Notes under the pieces: model-generated
The model's database searches: none
Seen by the model: only the letters and a program-made list of their open reading frames with translations
What the model was told of the DNA's origin: nothing
Shown here: positions 16,077-25,233 of the stretch, in pieces
Layout of the letters: every line of letters begins with the position of its first letter
How positions within the stretch are numbered: position 1 is the first letter of the stretch
Program-made: the position numbers and the translations under genes
Assembly: GCF_001885215.1 (NCBI RefSeq)
Contig: NZ_CP018091.1
Span: 992,001-1,056,000 of the forward strand
Reading direction: 5' to 3'
Origin: Synechococcus sp. SynAce01
GTDB lineage: Bacteria > Cyanobacteriota > Cyanobacteriia > PCC-6307 > Cyanobiaceae
Length of the DNA stretch: 64,000 nt

Positions 16077-17998
16077 CAGCAATCCAGTATGCGGGCGGAT
16101 CAATTAAGGATGCGCTGATCACGCGGTCGTTGGATTTAGGGCTGGTAGCACCACATCCAAACCTACGTTCTTGTGTGGTTGTCCCGGCTCGCAACGAGGA
16201 AGCGGTTTTGCCAGCACTCATTGCTGCCCTAGCCGCTCAGCGAAATCTTGCCGGTGCCAAGCTCGATCCAAGCAGTTTCGAGGTCATCGTTCTAGTGAAC
16301 AACTGCAGCGATTCCACAGCTTCAGTTGGCTTCGATCTGTGCAGACAGTTCCACCAGCTCCATCTCCACATCGCTGACGTATCTTTTGACGCCGATACGG
16401 CCCATGTGGGGCGTGCACGCCAAGCACTTTTTGACGTGGCCTTGGCCCGTTTTGAAAAGCTTGGGCGCCCCAACGGATTGATTCTCACCACTGACGCTGA
16501 TTCACGGCCAGCAACCGATTGGATAGCCCAGACCGAGGCAGAGATTGCCAAGGGTGTGGTCGGCGTTGGCGGCCGCATTACTCTCCATCGAGAAGAAACA
16601 GCCGAACTGCAAGCAGGTGTACGCAAGTTCCTATTTCTCGATATTGCCTACCGACGGGCAATGGAAGAATTGCGCTGGCTCTACGCCCCAGAAGCGCATG
16701 ATCCATTTCCCAGGCATCACCAGCACTTCGGCGCAAGTTTCGCTGTCACTGCGGCCGCCTACGTACAGGCCGGCGGCATGCCACTCCAGCGGAGTAGCGA
16801 AGACGTGGCCCTCTATCGAGCCATCATTGATTCAGGTGGTCGCTTTCGTCATAGCGCGCAAGTCAGGGTCCAGACATCAGCACGCATGGTCGGCAGGGCA
16901 CAAGGCGGCTTAGCCGACGCACTTGACTGCTGGGATCAACAAACCCGCCATGCGGAACTCGTACTGGTTGAATCTGCTGCAGACGCCGAGGCACGTCTGG
17001 CCAGATTAGGGCTTTTATGCGCTGGGAATCCTGGCTGCATTCCACCGTCTTCGTTAATCATGACGCCAGACAAGCCTCTGCCAGGACAGGGGGCAGAGAT
17101 TGGAGCCACCCTGCATTCCTTACGCGAAATCTGTGCCTCACTGAGGCCAATCACAATGACGGAGCGCCTCAATCAGGCGCGTTACCGATTCGGTCAGATC
17201 GATGCAGATGTCAAACCCCACAGAAACCAGATCATGCCAACTCCACTGCTACCCAAATCATTACTCGAAGAGCCAGAGCGTCATCCATTGCGTCCCGCAA
17301 AGGCAGCACTGGCTTTGGGGTCAACGGTCATCGTTGCTCCCCACCCAGACGATGAAACCCTGGGCTGCGGCGGTCTGCTGGCCTTACTTGCCCAGAGCGG
17401 TATCCCCACAAAGGTTCTGTTGATGACGAACGGCTCGCGCTCCCATCCAAACTCACTATCGCATCCGTACGAAAAGCTCGCAGAAGTGCGCGAGGGTGAA
17501 ACAATCAACGCCCTCACTGCACTTGGAGTCTCACCGAACGCAGCAACGTTCCTACGCTATGGCGATGGCGAATTACCACAACCTTGCACCCCAGCCTTTG
17601 GCCAAACGATTGGACGCCTTAGAGATCTATTCACTGAACTTGAAGCGAACACCGTTTTGGTGCCATGGCGACGAGATCCCCATGACGATCACAAAGCCAC
17701 TTGGCATCTGCTGAGATCAACCTTCGCTGGCTTGGCTGAGCGCCCGCGCTGGTTGGAATATCCAATTTGGGCTTGGCAGGATGCAAACAATGAAGCAGCA
17801 CCAAGCAGCCATGAAGCCTGTGCCTGGAGGCTCGATATTTCATCCATACTGCTGCAAAAGCAACACGCTATCGCACAGCACCGTTCTCAGCTGGGTACAT
17901 TAATCCATGACGATCCAGAAGGATTCGTGCTGAGGCCGGAAATGATCAGCTACTTCGTACAGCCTTGGGAACTTTTCATTGAGCCAAACGATGACTGA
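16073..17998 (+). CDS. Fused GT2 glycosyltransferase and PIG-L deacetylase
   Basis: The first 350 residues are a family 2 glycosyltransferase: VVPARNEEAVLPALI at the nucleotide site and LTTDADSRPATDW with the metal-binding DxD. From about residue 420 there is a PIG-L/LmbE deacetylase: VIVAPHPDDETLGCGG and PWRRDPHDDH give the zinc ligands and general base. One chain could thus transfer an N-acetyl sugar and deacetylate it, as in GlcNAc-PI or mycothiol/bacillithiol-like routes. The ATG at 16073 overlaps the upstream stop. The stop at 17998 overlaps the methyltransferase start. In related clusters these domains are usually on separate chains or fused to the methyltransferase. The acceptor is unknown. 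Confidence 0.8.
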   Translation: MTAIQYAGGSIKDALITRSLDLGLVAPHPNLRSCVVVPARNEEAVLPALIAALAAQRNLAGAKLDPSSFEVIVLVNNCSDSTASVGFDLCRQFHQLHLHIADVSFDADTAHVGRARQALFDVALARFEKLGRPNGLILTTDADSRPATDWIAQTEAEIAKGVVGVGGRITLHREETAELQAGVRKFLFLDIAYRRAMEELRWLYAPEAHDPFPRHHQHFGASFAVTAAAYVQAGGMPLQRSSEDVALYRAIIDSGGRFRHSAQVRVQTSARMVGRAQGGLADALDCWDQQTRHAELVLVESAADAEARLARLGLLCAGNPGCIPPSSLIMTPDKPLPGQGAEIGATLHSLREICASLRPITMTERLNQARYRFGQIDADVKPHRNQIMPTPLLPKSLLEEPERHPLRPAKAALALGSTVIVAPHPDDETLGCGGLLALLAQSGIPTKVLLMTNGSRSHPNSLSHPYEKLAEVREGETINALTALGVSPNAATFLRYGDGELPQPCTPAFGQTIGRLRDLFTELEANTVLVPWRRDPHDDHKATWHLLRSTFAGLAERPRWLEYPIWAWQDANNEAAPSSHEACAWRLDISSILLQKQHAIAQHRSQLGTLIHDDPEGFVLRPEMISYFVQPWELFIEPNDD

Positions 17999-18611
17999 AG
18001 TAACACCACACATCAAAGCCACATGCAGCGGCTCCAGCTGCTTTGGGCGTGACTACTTCAATCTCTTGTACACACAGAACAGCGATCCATGGGCGTTTGA
18101 ATCAAGCCCATACGAAGCAGCAAAATACGCGGCAACATTGGCAGTTCTACCACAGCTACATTATTGCAATGCCCTAGAACTTGGTTGCTCCATCGGTGTA
18201 CTGACACAGCAACTGGCCTTAAGGTGCAATCAATTACTTGCCACTGACATCTCGGAAGTAGCCCTCGCGAAAGCGGAAGTGCGCTGCAAATACCTCAATA
18301 ACGTCAGATTCCAAAGACGTGATCTCAGCACAGATTTCACAAATGGACAATTTGATCTGATCCTGGTATCAGAAGTTGCCAACTATCTTTCGCAGCAAGA
18401 GTTAGAAGTTTTACGCTCCAACATCGCTAATGCCTTAATCCCTGGCGGCAGCCTGTTATTGGTACACTACACAGGCAAAACGCACTATCCACTCACTGCA
18501 GACCAAGTACACCAAACATTCCTTGAATGGGAAGGGGTGGCATGGAAATCTGAAGAACGTCAGTGCAGGGTGGACTACCGTCTCGATCTACTGACAAAAA
18601 TCAACTCGTAG
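17991..18611 (+). CDS. NodS-like SAM-dependent methyltransferase
   Basis: The 206-residue protein has DPWAFESSPYEAAKYAATL followed by the class I SAM-binding loop ALELGCSIGVLTQQLA, LLATDIS and FDLILVSEVANYL. This matches the NodS-type methyltransferases that N-methylate an amino sugar exposed by a deacetylase. This fits its place directly after the transferase-deacetylase gene, with which it overlaps by eight bases. The ATG at 17991 gives the best family start. Together the three genes suggest synthesis of a modified, N-methylated glycan or glycolipid. Confidence 0.8.
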   Translation: MTEVTPHIKATCSGSSCFGRDYFNLLYTQNSDPWAFESSPYEAAKYAATLAVLPQLHYCNALELGCSIGVLTQQLALRCNQLLATDISEVALAKAEVRCKYLNNVRFQRRDLSTDFTNGQFDLILVSEVANYLSQQELEVLRSNIANALIPGGSLLLVHYTGKTHYPLTADQVHQTFLEWEGVAWKSEERQCRVDYRLDLLTKINS

Positions 18612-19056
18612 ACATGCCAGCAGAGATTTAGCGGCCTGTGGGCCTATTCTGGATGCCCGCACAAAGGTGCTGTGAGCAACGCGCTGGGAAAGCATTCAGC
18701 AATATTCTGCTCGTTCAGCGCAGCAACAGAGAACGCCAAGTTTCAAGCGTGTCCAAGCAAGTCTGTTCAAGTCTGTTCAATTCTGTCGAAACAGACCGAA
18801 CACAAGACGAAACTCATGTCCAGGCACCAAGCTCTAGATTAACTCAAGACTGAATCAAGAATTACGGAAGATTCCAGGTGCTCACAGGCTCTGTTCTTTG
18901 ACATACTTTGAGTTGAAGGCTCGCTACTGATCACGATCAAGGGAGAACGCCATGCGCTTATCTAAAGAGGCGACAAGCAATGCAAAAATACTGCCAAGCA
19001 TGCACTAGACAGTCTTCTATAGAATCAGCAACTTATCCAATTTCTAAGCAAAGCTC
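18612..19056. other. Intergenic region with a short tandem repeat
   Basis: No convincing gene is present in these 445 bases. A 10-base unit GTCTGTTCAA occurs twice in tandem at 18761-18780, with a third altered copy TTCTGTCGAA at 18781-18790. The downstream aldehyde dehydrogenase promoter should lie in the last 150 bases, where TTGACATACTTTG near 18898 could be a -35 region. Confidence 0.45.
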
Positions 19057-20427
19057 ATGACCGTAAAAAGTATTAATCCGGCAACACGTGAAGTCATGTG
19101 GAGCTTTAAGACACTAACGAAATACGAGGCCCTGGACGCTGTTGACAAGGCACATGAGATGTTCGGTCAATGGAGGCATACGAGTTTTGAGGTGCGCAAA
19201 GATTTCATGCTCAGATTTGCTAGACAACTAAGAGAGCACAGGCAAGAACTAGCCGAGCTGATCACCTTAGAGATGGGGAAACGAATTGCAGAGAGTCTCG
19301 ATGAAATCGAGCTCAGCGCCGAGATTGTAGATTATTATGCCCATAACGCTGAAGAATTCCTCTCCAATCAAAAACTTGAACTTGAGGGGTCAGAAGCCTA
19401 CATCCAACACGCACCGATCGGAGTGCTTATTGGGGTGATGCCATGGAACTTCCCGTTTTATCAAGTGGTTCGATTCATCGCCCCCAACATTATGGCTGGC
19501 AATACCACATTGGTCCGCCATGCCAGTATCGTGCCTCAGTGCGCAGAGCGGATTGCCAACCTGCTGCAGAAGAGCGGTCTGCCAGAGGGGGTTTTTACAA
19601 ATCTGCTGATCCCCCACGAATTCATGGCAACGTTAATCGCACACAAAGCCGTACGTGGTGTGTCATTAACAGGCAGCGAAAGTGCCGGCAGTTCGGTTGC
19701 TTCGCTGGCTGGAAAGAATCTAAAGCCTTCCGTTCTGGAATTGGGAGGCAATGATGCGTTTATTGTGCTGGAAGATGCAGACTTGGACTTAGCAGTAGAA
19801 CTGGCCATCAAAGGACGGATGGCAAATACAGGACAATCATGTGTCGCCTCCAAGCGAATGATTGTTGTCAAACCAGTAGCAGAGCAATTCATCAATGGGC
19901 TGAAAGTGGGGCTGGAATCCATGAAGCTCGGGGATCCAATGGACCCTAAAACCGATGTAGGCCCATTGTCGTCCGAAAGTGCCGCACAACAACTCGATGA
20001 TCAAGTACAGAAGACCATCGAAGCAGGGGCAACAGTCATTCTCGGTGGAGGGCGACCAGATCGTAAAGGAGCATTCTTTAATCCAACCATCCTGACTGGT
20101 GTAACTCCAAGGATGCCAAGCTATGACCAAGAACTCTTCGGACCCGTGGCTACGGTGTATGTGGTTGAGAACGAAACTGAAGCCATCAAGTTAGCCAATG
20201 ATTCTGCCTACGGCTTGGGGGGTTCAGTCTTCACCAGTAATCCAGAACGTGCCTGTGCCATCGCAGAATCCGTAGACACCGGAATGATGTTCATCAACCA
20301 GCCGACAAACTCTCAGGCTGAACTTCCGTTCGGTGGAATCAAGAATTCAGGATATGGGCGGGAACTTTCGAAACTCGGAATTCTTGAGTTTGTCAACAAG
20401 AAACTCATCAACATCAGCAGAGCCTAA
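19057..20427 (+). CDS. NAD(P)-dependent aldehyde dehydrogenase, succinate-semialdehyde type
   Basis: The 456-residue enzyme has the aldehyde dehydrogenase hallmarks: PWNFPFYQV in the cofactor region, VLELGGNDAF with the general base Glu, NTGQSCVASKR with the nucleophile Cys, and ELFGPVA near the end. The short N-terminus and INPATREV start fit the succinate-semialdehyde dehydrogenase subgroup found in cyanobacteria, which feeds the open-TCA-cycle bypass or GABA shunt. Cysteine context GQSC and the LTGSESAG cofactor loop fit, but substrate is not provable from sequence. It stands alone in the A+T-richer region. Confidence 0.85.
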   Translation: MTVKSINPATREVMWSFKTLTKYEALDAVDKAHEMFGQWRHTSFEVRKDFMLRFARQLREHRQELAELITLEMGKRIAESLDEIELSAEIVDYYAHNAEEFLSNQKLELEGSEAYIQHAPIGVLIGVMPWNFPFYQVVRFIAPNIMAGNTTLVRHASIVPQCAERIANLLQKSGLPEGVFTNLLIPHEFMATLIAHKAVRGVSLTGSESAGSSVASLAGKNLKPSVLELGGNDAFIVLEDADLDLAVELAIKGRMANTGQSCVASKRMIVVKPVAEQFINGLKVGLESMKLGDPMDPKTDVGPLSSESAAQQLDDQVQKTIEAGATVILGGGRPDRKGAFFNPTILTGVTPRMPSYDQELFGPVATVYVVENETEAIKLANDSAYGLGGSVFTSNPERACAIAESVDTGMMFINQPTNSQAELPFGGIKNSGYGRELSKLGILEFVNKKLINISRA

Positions 20428-20854
20428 TTCTCGCCACTGTGCCATGCTTTTTCAATGGCAACAAAGGCATACGCTATAGCGCATTTCAGCAGCTACAAAA
20501 GAAAGGCAGGCGAAATCTTTTGTGCTGATTCTTGATGACTCGTTGTACTGACTACCAATGAAATTCCATGGGAATCTCAAACACATCAGACACCCATCAA
20601 TCAACGTAGTGACAGAGTTCAGGGTTTCATCCCTCCTAGGCGTGGTGATCGCATCCAACAACATAAAGCACGTCATTTTCAGCACACATCTAGCAGAAAT
20701 CTGGCACAGATCCAGCAGGGATGCTCAACGGATTGATGTCTATGGCGGAAAGGGGCAAGAGCCTTCAACGGGCTCGTCAATGCAGACAGAATGGGCAAGT
20801 TTCTTGTGAAGGTCTACGGCAACACACCTCCTTACTCAAACAGCGTGGATAACG
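20428..20854. other. Intergenic region, nothing recognised
   Basis: The 427 bases between the aldehyde dehydrogenase and the short-chain dehydrogenase contain only short frames without family-like sequence. A weak hairpin GCCAT/ATGGC near 20441-20459 may help end the upstream transcript. Confidence 0.35.
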
Positions 20855-21622
20855 ATGGATTTGAATGAAGATGTCGCGATTGTCACCGGGGCAAGCAGCG
20901 GAATTGGGGCTGCGATTGCAGTTGAACTCGCGCGTGCGGGGGCAACGATTGTCATCGCTTACTACTCCGATCCGGCCGGAGCAGATCAGGTCAAGGCAAA
21001 AGTTACGGCCTTTGGCGTACCCTGCTTGACGGTGCAAGGCAACGTCGCAGAACTGGATGATCTCAGGAGAATCTTTGCGACCACGATCAAACGATTTGGA
21101 CGATTAGATATTATGGTGAACAATGCCGGCATCAATCCAGATAGTCCGCTCCTTGAAACAACTGAGGAGCTCTACGATAGAATAATGGCAGTAAATCTTA
21201 AAAGCGCCGTATTCGGTACGCAATTTGCCGCCAAGCAAATGATCAGCCAGGGAAGCGGTGGTCGTATCATTAACATCAGCTCAGTTCATGAAGACTGGCC
21301 AATGCCGGGACATTCGTCCTATTGCATCTCAAAAGGGGGGATGCGAATGCTAACGCGGAATGCAGCGTTAGAACTTGCAAGGTTCAAGATTTCTGTTGTC
21401 GGCGTTGGGCCTGGAGCTGTTGCAACACCGATCAATGAGGATACTCTTGAGGATCCTCAAGAGTTCAGTCGGTTGAATCAATCAATCCCAATCGGCCGCG
21501 TGGCAGAACCTGAAGAAATTGCTCGGATGGTAGCGTTCCTTGCCGGAGATGGCGCCAGCTATCTCACGGCAACAACCGTCATGGTCGATGGCGGAATTAT
21601 GCACGGAAGCACTGGGCTATGA
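20855..21622 (+). CDS. Short-chain dehydrogenase/reductase
   Basis: The 255-residue enzyme shows the classical SDR pattern: TGASSGIG at the cofactor loop (residues 11-18), NNAG near residue 90, and catalytic Ser and Tyr-x-x-x-Lys in ISSVHEDWPMPGHSSYCISK. The C-terminal YLTATTVMVDGG is typical of glucose 1-dehydrogenase-like members. The proposed role is oxidation of a sugar or polyol, but the substrate cannot be told from sequence. The ATG at 20855 is right at the domain start. It converges with the DHFR-like gene. Confidence 0.88.
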   Translation: MDLNEDVAIVTGASSGIGAAIAVELARAGATIVIAYYSDPAGADQVKAKVTAFGVPCLTVQGNVAELDDLRRIFATTIKRFGRLDIMVNNAGINPDSPLLETTEELYDRIMAVNLKSAVFGTQFAAKQMISQGSGGRIINISSVHEDWPMPGHSSYCISKGGMRMLTRNAALELARFKISVVGVGPGAVATPINEDTLEDPQEFSRLNQSIPIGRVAEPEEIARMVAFLAGDGASYLTATTVMVDGGIMHGSTGL

Positions 21623-21705
21623 ACAAGTTCAGATGTTAAGGTCGTTGTTACCAAAAACAGCCATTCCCCAAAGTTAGCGATTCAAACAAACGAGCCCATG
21701 TTCTC

Positions 21706-22263
21706 TCAGGTTGGGACTTCATAGCGAAGTTCCACAAGACCCGGTCCATATTGTTGAACTGCCACGAGTTTCAAAGCTGGAGAAATGATTTGACGTGGCA
21801 AGAGTGGCTTTCCCTTGCATAAGGTAACGGAACCTATCTGCACGATAATCTCATCCAGCAGGTTCTCGTCATAGAACTGAGCCACAAGGCCTCCTCCGCC
21901 AGCTAGCCAAAGATTTCTGCCATGGGCCGCTGCCTTCATGGCTTCGTGCACAGGTCTTACATGTCCAGAAACGAAGCGGATGTCAGCGCCCTCAACGCTT
22001 GGCAGGGTGCGGCTTGAGAACACCCAGGTGGGTTGCTCATAAGGCCAGGCAGAAGGGTTGGCCTGATCTGTGCCATGTTTGATCGTGTGTTGCAGCATCC
22101 AGCCATAGGTTGAAGAACCCATCGCAATGGCACCAACGTCATCTAAGAAAGATGGATAACTGGTTTTATTGACATCACCGAGTGGGAACAGCCAATCCAA
22201 GGAGTCGTCAGGTTTCGAAATGAATCCATCAAGACTAGAGGCGGAATAATATTGAGTACGCAT
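21706..22263 (-). CDS. Dihydrofolate reductase-like (RibD C-terminal) protein
   Basis: The 185-residue product resembles the YyaP/YwjB branch of RibD C-terminal domain proteins: YSASSLDGFISKPDDSLDWL at the start, AIAMGSSTYGWML, and NLWLAGGGGLVAQFYDENLLDE near the end. These bind NADPH with a dihydrofolate reductase fold but have unproven reactions. I chose the ATG at 22263 because MRTQYYSASSLDGF matches the family start; the frame is open to 22302. It lies between the SDR gene (opposite strand) and the exported CsbD gene (same strand, 121 bases upstream of its end). Confidence 0.82.
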   Translation of the reverse strand: MRTQYYSASSLDGFISKPDDSLDWLFPLGDVNKTSYPSFLDDVGAIAMGSSTYGWMLQHTIKHGTDQANPSAWPYEQPTWVFSSRTLPSVEGADIRFVSGHVRPVHEAMKAAAHGRNLWLAGGGGLVAQFYDENLLDEIIVQIGSVTLCKGKPLLPRQIISPALKLVAVQQYGPGLVELRYEVPT

Positions 22264-22384
22264 AGCAAGGCTGGTGGGTTCGTTGTTTCGTTGACTAGAC
22301 ATGCGAACGAACGATCAATGGTCCGAAATGGTGCCTGAACGCACCACACCGGACCATCTGGTTCGTGAAAGGACATGGGCACAA

Positions 22385-22711
22385 TCAGCCCATGCCAGCT
22401 TTGCTCGTAAGCGTGTCAGCTGTATCCCTGGCATTGGCTTCGGCCTGCTTGGCCTTACCGGCTAGGCGATCACCCTCATCACCAGTGACGAGGCCGATCG
22501 ATTCCTGAATCTTACCCTCAACATCTTTGGCAACTGTTTTGGCTTTGTTAGAACCAAACAACATCAGAATGGGGGGTTGGTTGATGGAGGGTTGTGGCGT
22601 CGATGCAGCAAACACTGGGGAAGGAGAGGTGCAGAAAAAAGATAGAACTGAAAACAAGCCACCTAAACAGTAACTCAACGTTGAATGAAAGAGTCTTCGA
22701 AAAAGAATCAT
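22385..22711 (-). CDS. Exported CsbD-like protein, module A
   Basis: The 108-residue product starts with a signal peptide (about residues 1-35, ending SPVFAAS) and then has a short linker with LMLFGSNKA before a CsbD domain (KDVEGKIQESIGLVTGDEGDRLAGKAKQ). The usual CsbD protein is cytoplasmic, so an exported form is notable. The product of 25234-25560 has exactly the same length and aligns without gaps. I chose the ATG at 22711 because it opens the signal peptide; the frame runs further up. This copy lacks the promoter boxes seen before the short copies. It is followed upstream by a DUF1328 gene, as in module B. Confidence 0.8.
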   Translation of the reverse strand: MILFRRLFHSTLSYCLGGLFSVLSFFCTSPSPVFAASTPQPSINQPPILMLFGSNKAKTVAKDVEGKIQESIGLVTGDEGDRLAGKAKQAEANARDTADTLTSKAGMG

Positions 22712-22866
22712 TGGAATGTCCAGAAGTGTTGATGTGATCCAAAGCAAAATGGAATGGATCTTGGCGCAGCAATTGGCAGAAGGCGATGAGCCCTGGCTGA
22801 TAGCCAAATCTCATAGCTAGACTTGATAGGCAAAGCTGACAATGAGACCTGAGGGCCTCATGATGG

Positions 22867-23031
22867 TCAGCCCAGGCTGCGACGCCCCGTCAGGAAGGAG
22901 AACAAGGCAAGCACGAGGAACACAAGGAAGAGGATCTGGGCGATGCCAGCGGCTGAGCCGGCGATCCCACCAAAACCGAGGACTGCGGCAATGACCGCAA
23001 CGACCAGAAAAACAAAAGAATAATGAAGCAT
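22867..23031 (-). CDS. DUF1328 (YtjA-like) membrane microprotein, module A
   Basis: The 54-residue protein reads [35 protein letters not shown] and ends LTGRRSLG. It has two membrane helices joined by the glycine-rich GFGGIAG turn, the standard DUF1328 pattern. These inner-membrane microproteins are often next to CsbD and other stress genes; function unknown. Its length and end are identical to the copy at 25746-25910, with only a few substitutions. It lies between the exported CsbD gene and a lipoprotein gene on the same strand. Confidence 0.9.
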   Translation of the reverse strand: MLHYSFVFLVVAVIAAVLGFGGIAGSAAGIAQILFLVFLVLALFSFLTGRRSLG

Positions 23032-23076
23032 GACGAATCACCGAGAAGTGGAAAAATAGACGCTTGGTTAATGCAA

Positions 23077-23451
23077 TTAGTCAGAAGATTGCTTCATCAT
23101 CTGTTCCTGGGTTTCACCAGTGATCAGTCCACTGGCCCGCTCCAGAGATTGCTCAACATTCTTGGAAACAGAGGGTATACCGCCTGGAACAAGCATGCTT
23201 TCCTCCATCATGTCCGTTGTGCCTTGAATTCGCTCTTGCTTGTTGGGGTCGAAGTCTTGGCTGACATCAAGCCCTGACAAGGCAATCCATGCACTGGTAC
23301 CGGATGATGTAACTCCGATCATCGTGGTGACTGGAAGCCCGTCTGCCCAGGCCATTTGGGGGGCATAGCCACAGGCAGTAACGGCGGAGGTTAGAAATAG
23401 CAACCCAGAAACAAGTAACGCCTTTAGCATCTTTGCAATTGATTGTGCCAT
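23077..23451 (-). CDS. Putative lipoprotein with a CsbD-like tail
   Basis: The 124-residue product has a signal peptide with a lipobox (LTSAVTAC, Cys about residue 27), so it may be lipid-anchored; a later AWAD could be a signal peptidase I site instead. The middle part is unfamiliar. The last 30 residues, KNVEQSLERASGLITGETQEQ, resemble the CsbD core of the neighbour (KDVEGKIQESIGLVTGDEGD). I read this as a decayed or divergent CsbD remnant, which is inference. Its place between a DUF1328 gene and a short csbD breaks the order seen in module B. The start ATG at 23451 fits the signal peptide. Confidence 0.55.
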   Translation of the reverse strand: MAQSIAKMLKALLVSGLLFLTSAVTACGYAPQMAWADGLPVTTMIGVTSSGTSAWIALSGLDVSQDFDPNKQERIQGTTDMMEESMLVPGGIPSVSKNVEQSLERASGLITGETQEQMMKQSSD

Positions 23452-23586
23452 CGTATCGAAGGTTAAAGGTAGGTTTGTGCCCTTACTGGCAAAGCCAGAG
23501 GGCTTAAAATCATGATCAAGAACATAGGAAAGAAACGAAGGGCATCAATAGAGAAAAGACGACATTTAGGTGGCACCGCCAGGCAC

Positions 23587-23748
23587 TTAGCCTTTCGCAT
23601 CCTCAACTGCATGCTCCCCTTGGGCTTGAGCTTGTTTCGCTTTGCCAGCTAACTGGTTTTGCTCACTATCAGTAGCTTTGCCAAATGCTTCTTGAACTTT
23701 GCCTTCAATGTCTTTTGCTGTGGCTTGAGCCTTGTCACCTAAACCCAT
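23587..23748 (-). CDS. CsbD family stress protein, module A short copy
   Basis: A 53-residue CsbD domain: MGLGDKAQATAKDIEGKVQE, FGKATDSEQ, QLAGKAKQAQAQGEHAVEDAKG. It differs from the copy at 26021-26182 at only about a dozen positions and has the same length, so the two are recent duplicates. The ATG at 23748 has a GGAG seven to eight bases upstream. The shared promoter and hairpin layout is complete at 23771-23874. It is a highly charged helical protein expected in the cytoplasm under stress. Confidence 0.9.
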   Translation of the reverse strand: MGLGDKAQATAKDIEGKVQEAFGKATDSEQNQLAGKAKQAQAQGEHAVEDAKG

Positions 23749-23770
23749 GATCAACTCCGCGATTGTGAAT

Positions 23771-23874
23771 CGCATCCATGTGGAATGGATGCGTACAATC
23801 AATGTATGACAGGGAGGGCAGAACAGATCAGCCATAGGCTTTGAACTTCCTTGAGCTAACTTGCTTAAAATCTG
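23771..23874 (-). promoter_or_regulatory. Shared csbD promoter layout with 5' hairpin, copy 3
   Basis: On the minus strand: CAGATTT (23874-23868), 12 bases, CTCAAGGAAG (23855-23846), 39 bases, TACATT (23806-23801), 7 bases, then a perfect 8-7-8 hairpin CGCATCCA...TGGATGCG (23793-23771). The hairpin would be the very 5' end of the RNA, 22 bases before the ATG. Confidence 0.78.
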
Positions 23875-24063
23875 TAGTATCTGCTAAAAGTAAAGTCAAC
23901 GATACCAACCAATTGGTTCCTGAGCCAATGGGTATCGAATTCAGCCGGTCGTTTGGCGAAATAGCAGACAACGGTGATCAGCCGCCAAAGCTCCACCCCC
24001 ATTGGATACCACAGATCAACTTCGAGGCATAACCGCCATCAAGGGTCGATCCTTTAGGCGTCA

Positions 24064-25005
24064 TCAATGGATGACTAATTCTCTGGTCTTGTCTCCAACG
24101 GCATCGGCTTCTCCATTTTTATCACTACCTCCATTTCCATCATCAGAAATCGCAACGCCTGAGCCGGTCAGGTCTGAACCGGTCAGGGCAGTGGGATCAT
24201 CATTCCATTCGTCTGTGACGACCTTGAAGCCCGCCAGCACGTTTTGGCCAAAGGAATGGGTAATCGGTACATCAGCCGCATCGCGACCACGGGCGATGAG
24301 AACGCGGCCGATCCGGGGCGTATTGTGTCTGGCATCGAAGGTGTACCAATGGCCATCAAGGTACGCCTCAAACCATCCAGAAAAGTCCATGGGCGCATCA
24401 TGCGGCGGGATGCCGATATCACCCAAAGAACCGGTGCAATAGCGCGCCGGAATGTTCATGCATCGGCAGAAGGTGACAGCAAGGTGGGCAAAATCACGAC
24501 AGACACCGGAGCCTTCCTGATAGGCCTGCCATGCCGTCTTCATTGAATTGGCATGTTCATAACCAAAGCGCAGGTGTCCGTGAACAAAGTCACAGATCGC
24601 CTGAACGCGACCCCAGCCTTGAGGAGACGTGCCGAACAGTCGCCAAGCGATGTTGGAGAGACAATCTGTTTCGCAATAGCGGCTTCCCAACAGAAACAGC
24701 AGCGTCTCATCCGGCAACAGTTCCAAAGGAACCTGCTGAGCCTCAGGCACCATACGATCAGGTTGGCCTGAATCGTTAATCAAGGCATCGGTTGAAAGGC
24801 TGAGCCGTCCCTGGGGAGCCACAAAACGCTGGCAACAGTTACCGAAATGATCACGATAGGCCTTAAAGGGAATAGGCGGATCAAGTTGCGGAGGGTCAGC
24901 GATCAGCAGATCTTGACGGCGTGTCTCATGCACACTCAACATCAAGATCATGGGTGTGGGCTGAGGAATGTCATAGATCAGTTCGTAGCCGATGCGAATT
25001 TTCAT
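24064..25005 (-). CDS. Transglutaminase-like protein
   Basis: The 313-residue product has the bacterial transglutaminase N-terminal region (MKIRIGYELIYDIPQPTPMILML) and a transglutaminase-like core. The catalytic Cys lies in GSGVCRDFAHLAVTFCR (about residue 172), the His in GHWYTFDARHN and the Asp follows. Proteins of this kind often accompany alpha-E and ATP-grasp genes and sometimes the Anbu peptidase; here none of those are adjacent. It may act on peptides or amides. The ATG at 25005 fits. It separates the two CsbD/DUF1328 modules and lies on the same strand as both. Confidence 0.85.
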   Translation of the reverse strand: MKIRIGYELIYDIPQPTPMILMLSVHETRRQDLLIADPPQLDPPIPFKAYRDHFGNCCQRFVAPQGRLSLSTDALINDSGQPDRMVPEAQQVPLELLPDETLLFLLGSRYCETDCLSNIAWRLFGTSPQGWGRVQAICDFVHGHLRFGYEHANSMKTAWQAYQEGSGVCRDFAHLAVTFCRCMNIPARYCTGSLGDIGIPPHDAPMDFSGWFEAYLDGHWYTFDARHNTPRIGRVLIARGRDAADVPITHSFGQNVLAGFKVVTDEWNDDPTALTGSDLTGSGVAISDDGNGGSDKNGEADAVGDKTRELVIH

Positions 25006-25233
25006 AGTGAACTACCTTTCTCTCAAGGCAGTGAGGTGTGGAAGTGCTCGGAAAGTCTGTTGCAAGAAAAGGCTGTTGCAAGAAAAACCCTCAACAAATC
25101 AGTGTGCCATTGCAAGCGGTAGTGAAGCGGGTGCCCATTGTGTCAGTGGTCCGCCATGGATCTGACGATTCCATGGCGGACCAAGAGAGTTCAACGGACT
25201 TCAGACCTTGGGAATCAGGAATCCCGATTGGAC

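Noticed and set aside
18761-18790. Tandem 10-base units that could hint at a CRISPR-like or iteron array
   Set aside because: Only two exact copies and one altered copy, without spacers; too few for an array or an origin.
22736-22760. GATCCA...TGGATC pair upstream of the exported csbD at 22711, resembling the csbD hairpin
   Set aside because: The loop is 13 bases, the stem differs and the CTCAAGGAAG and -10 elements are missing, so it is probably chance.
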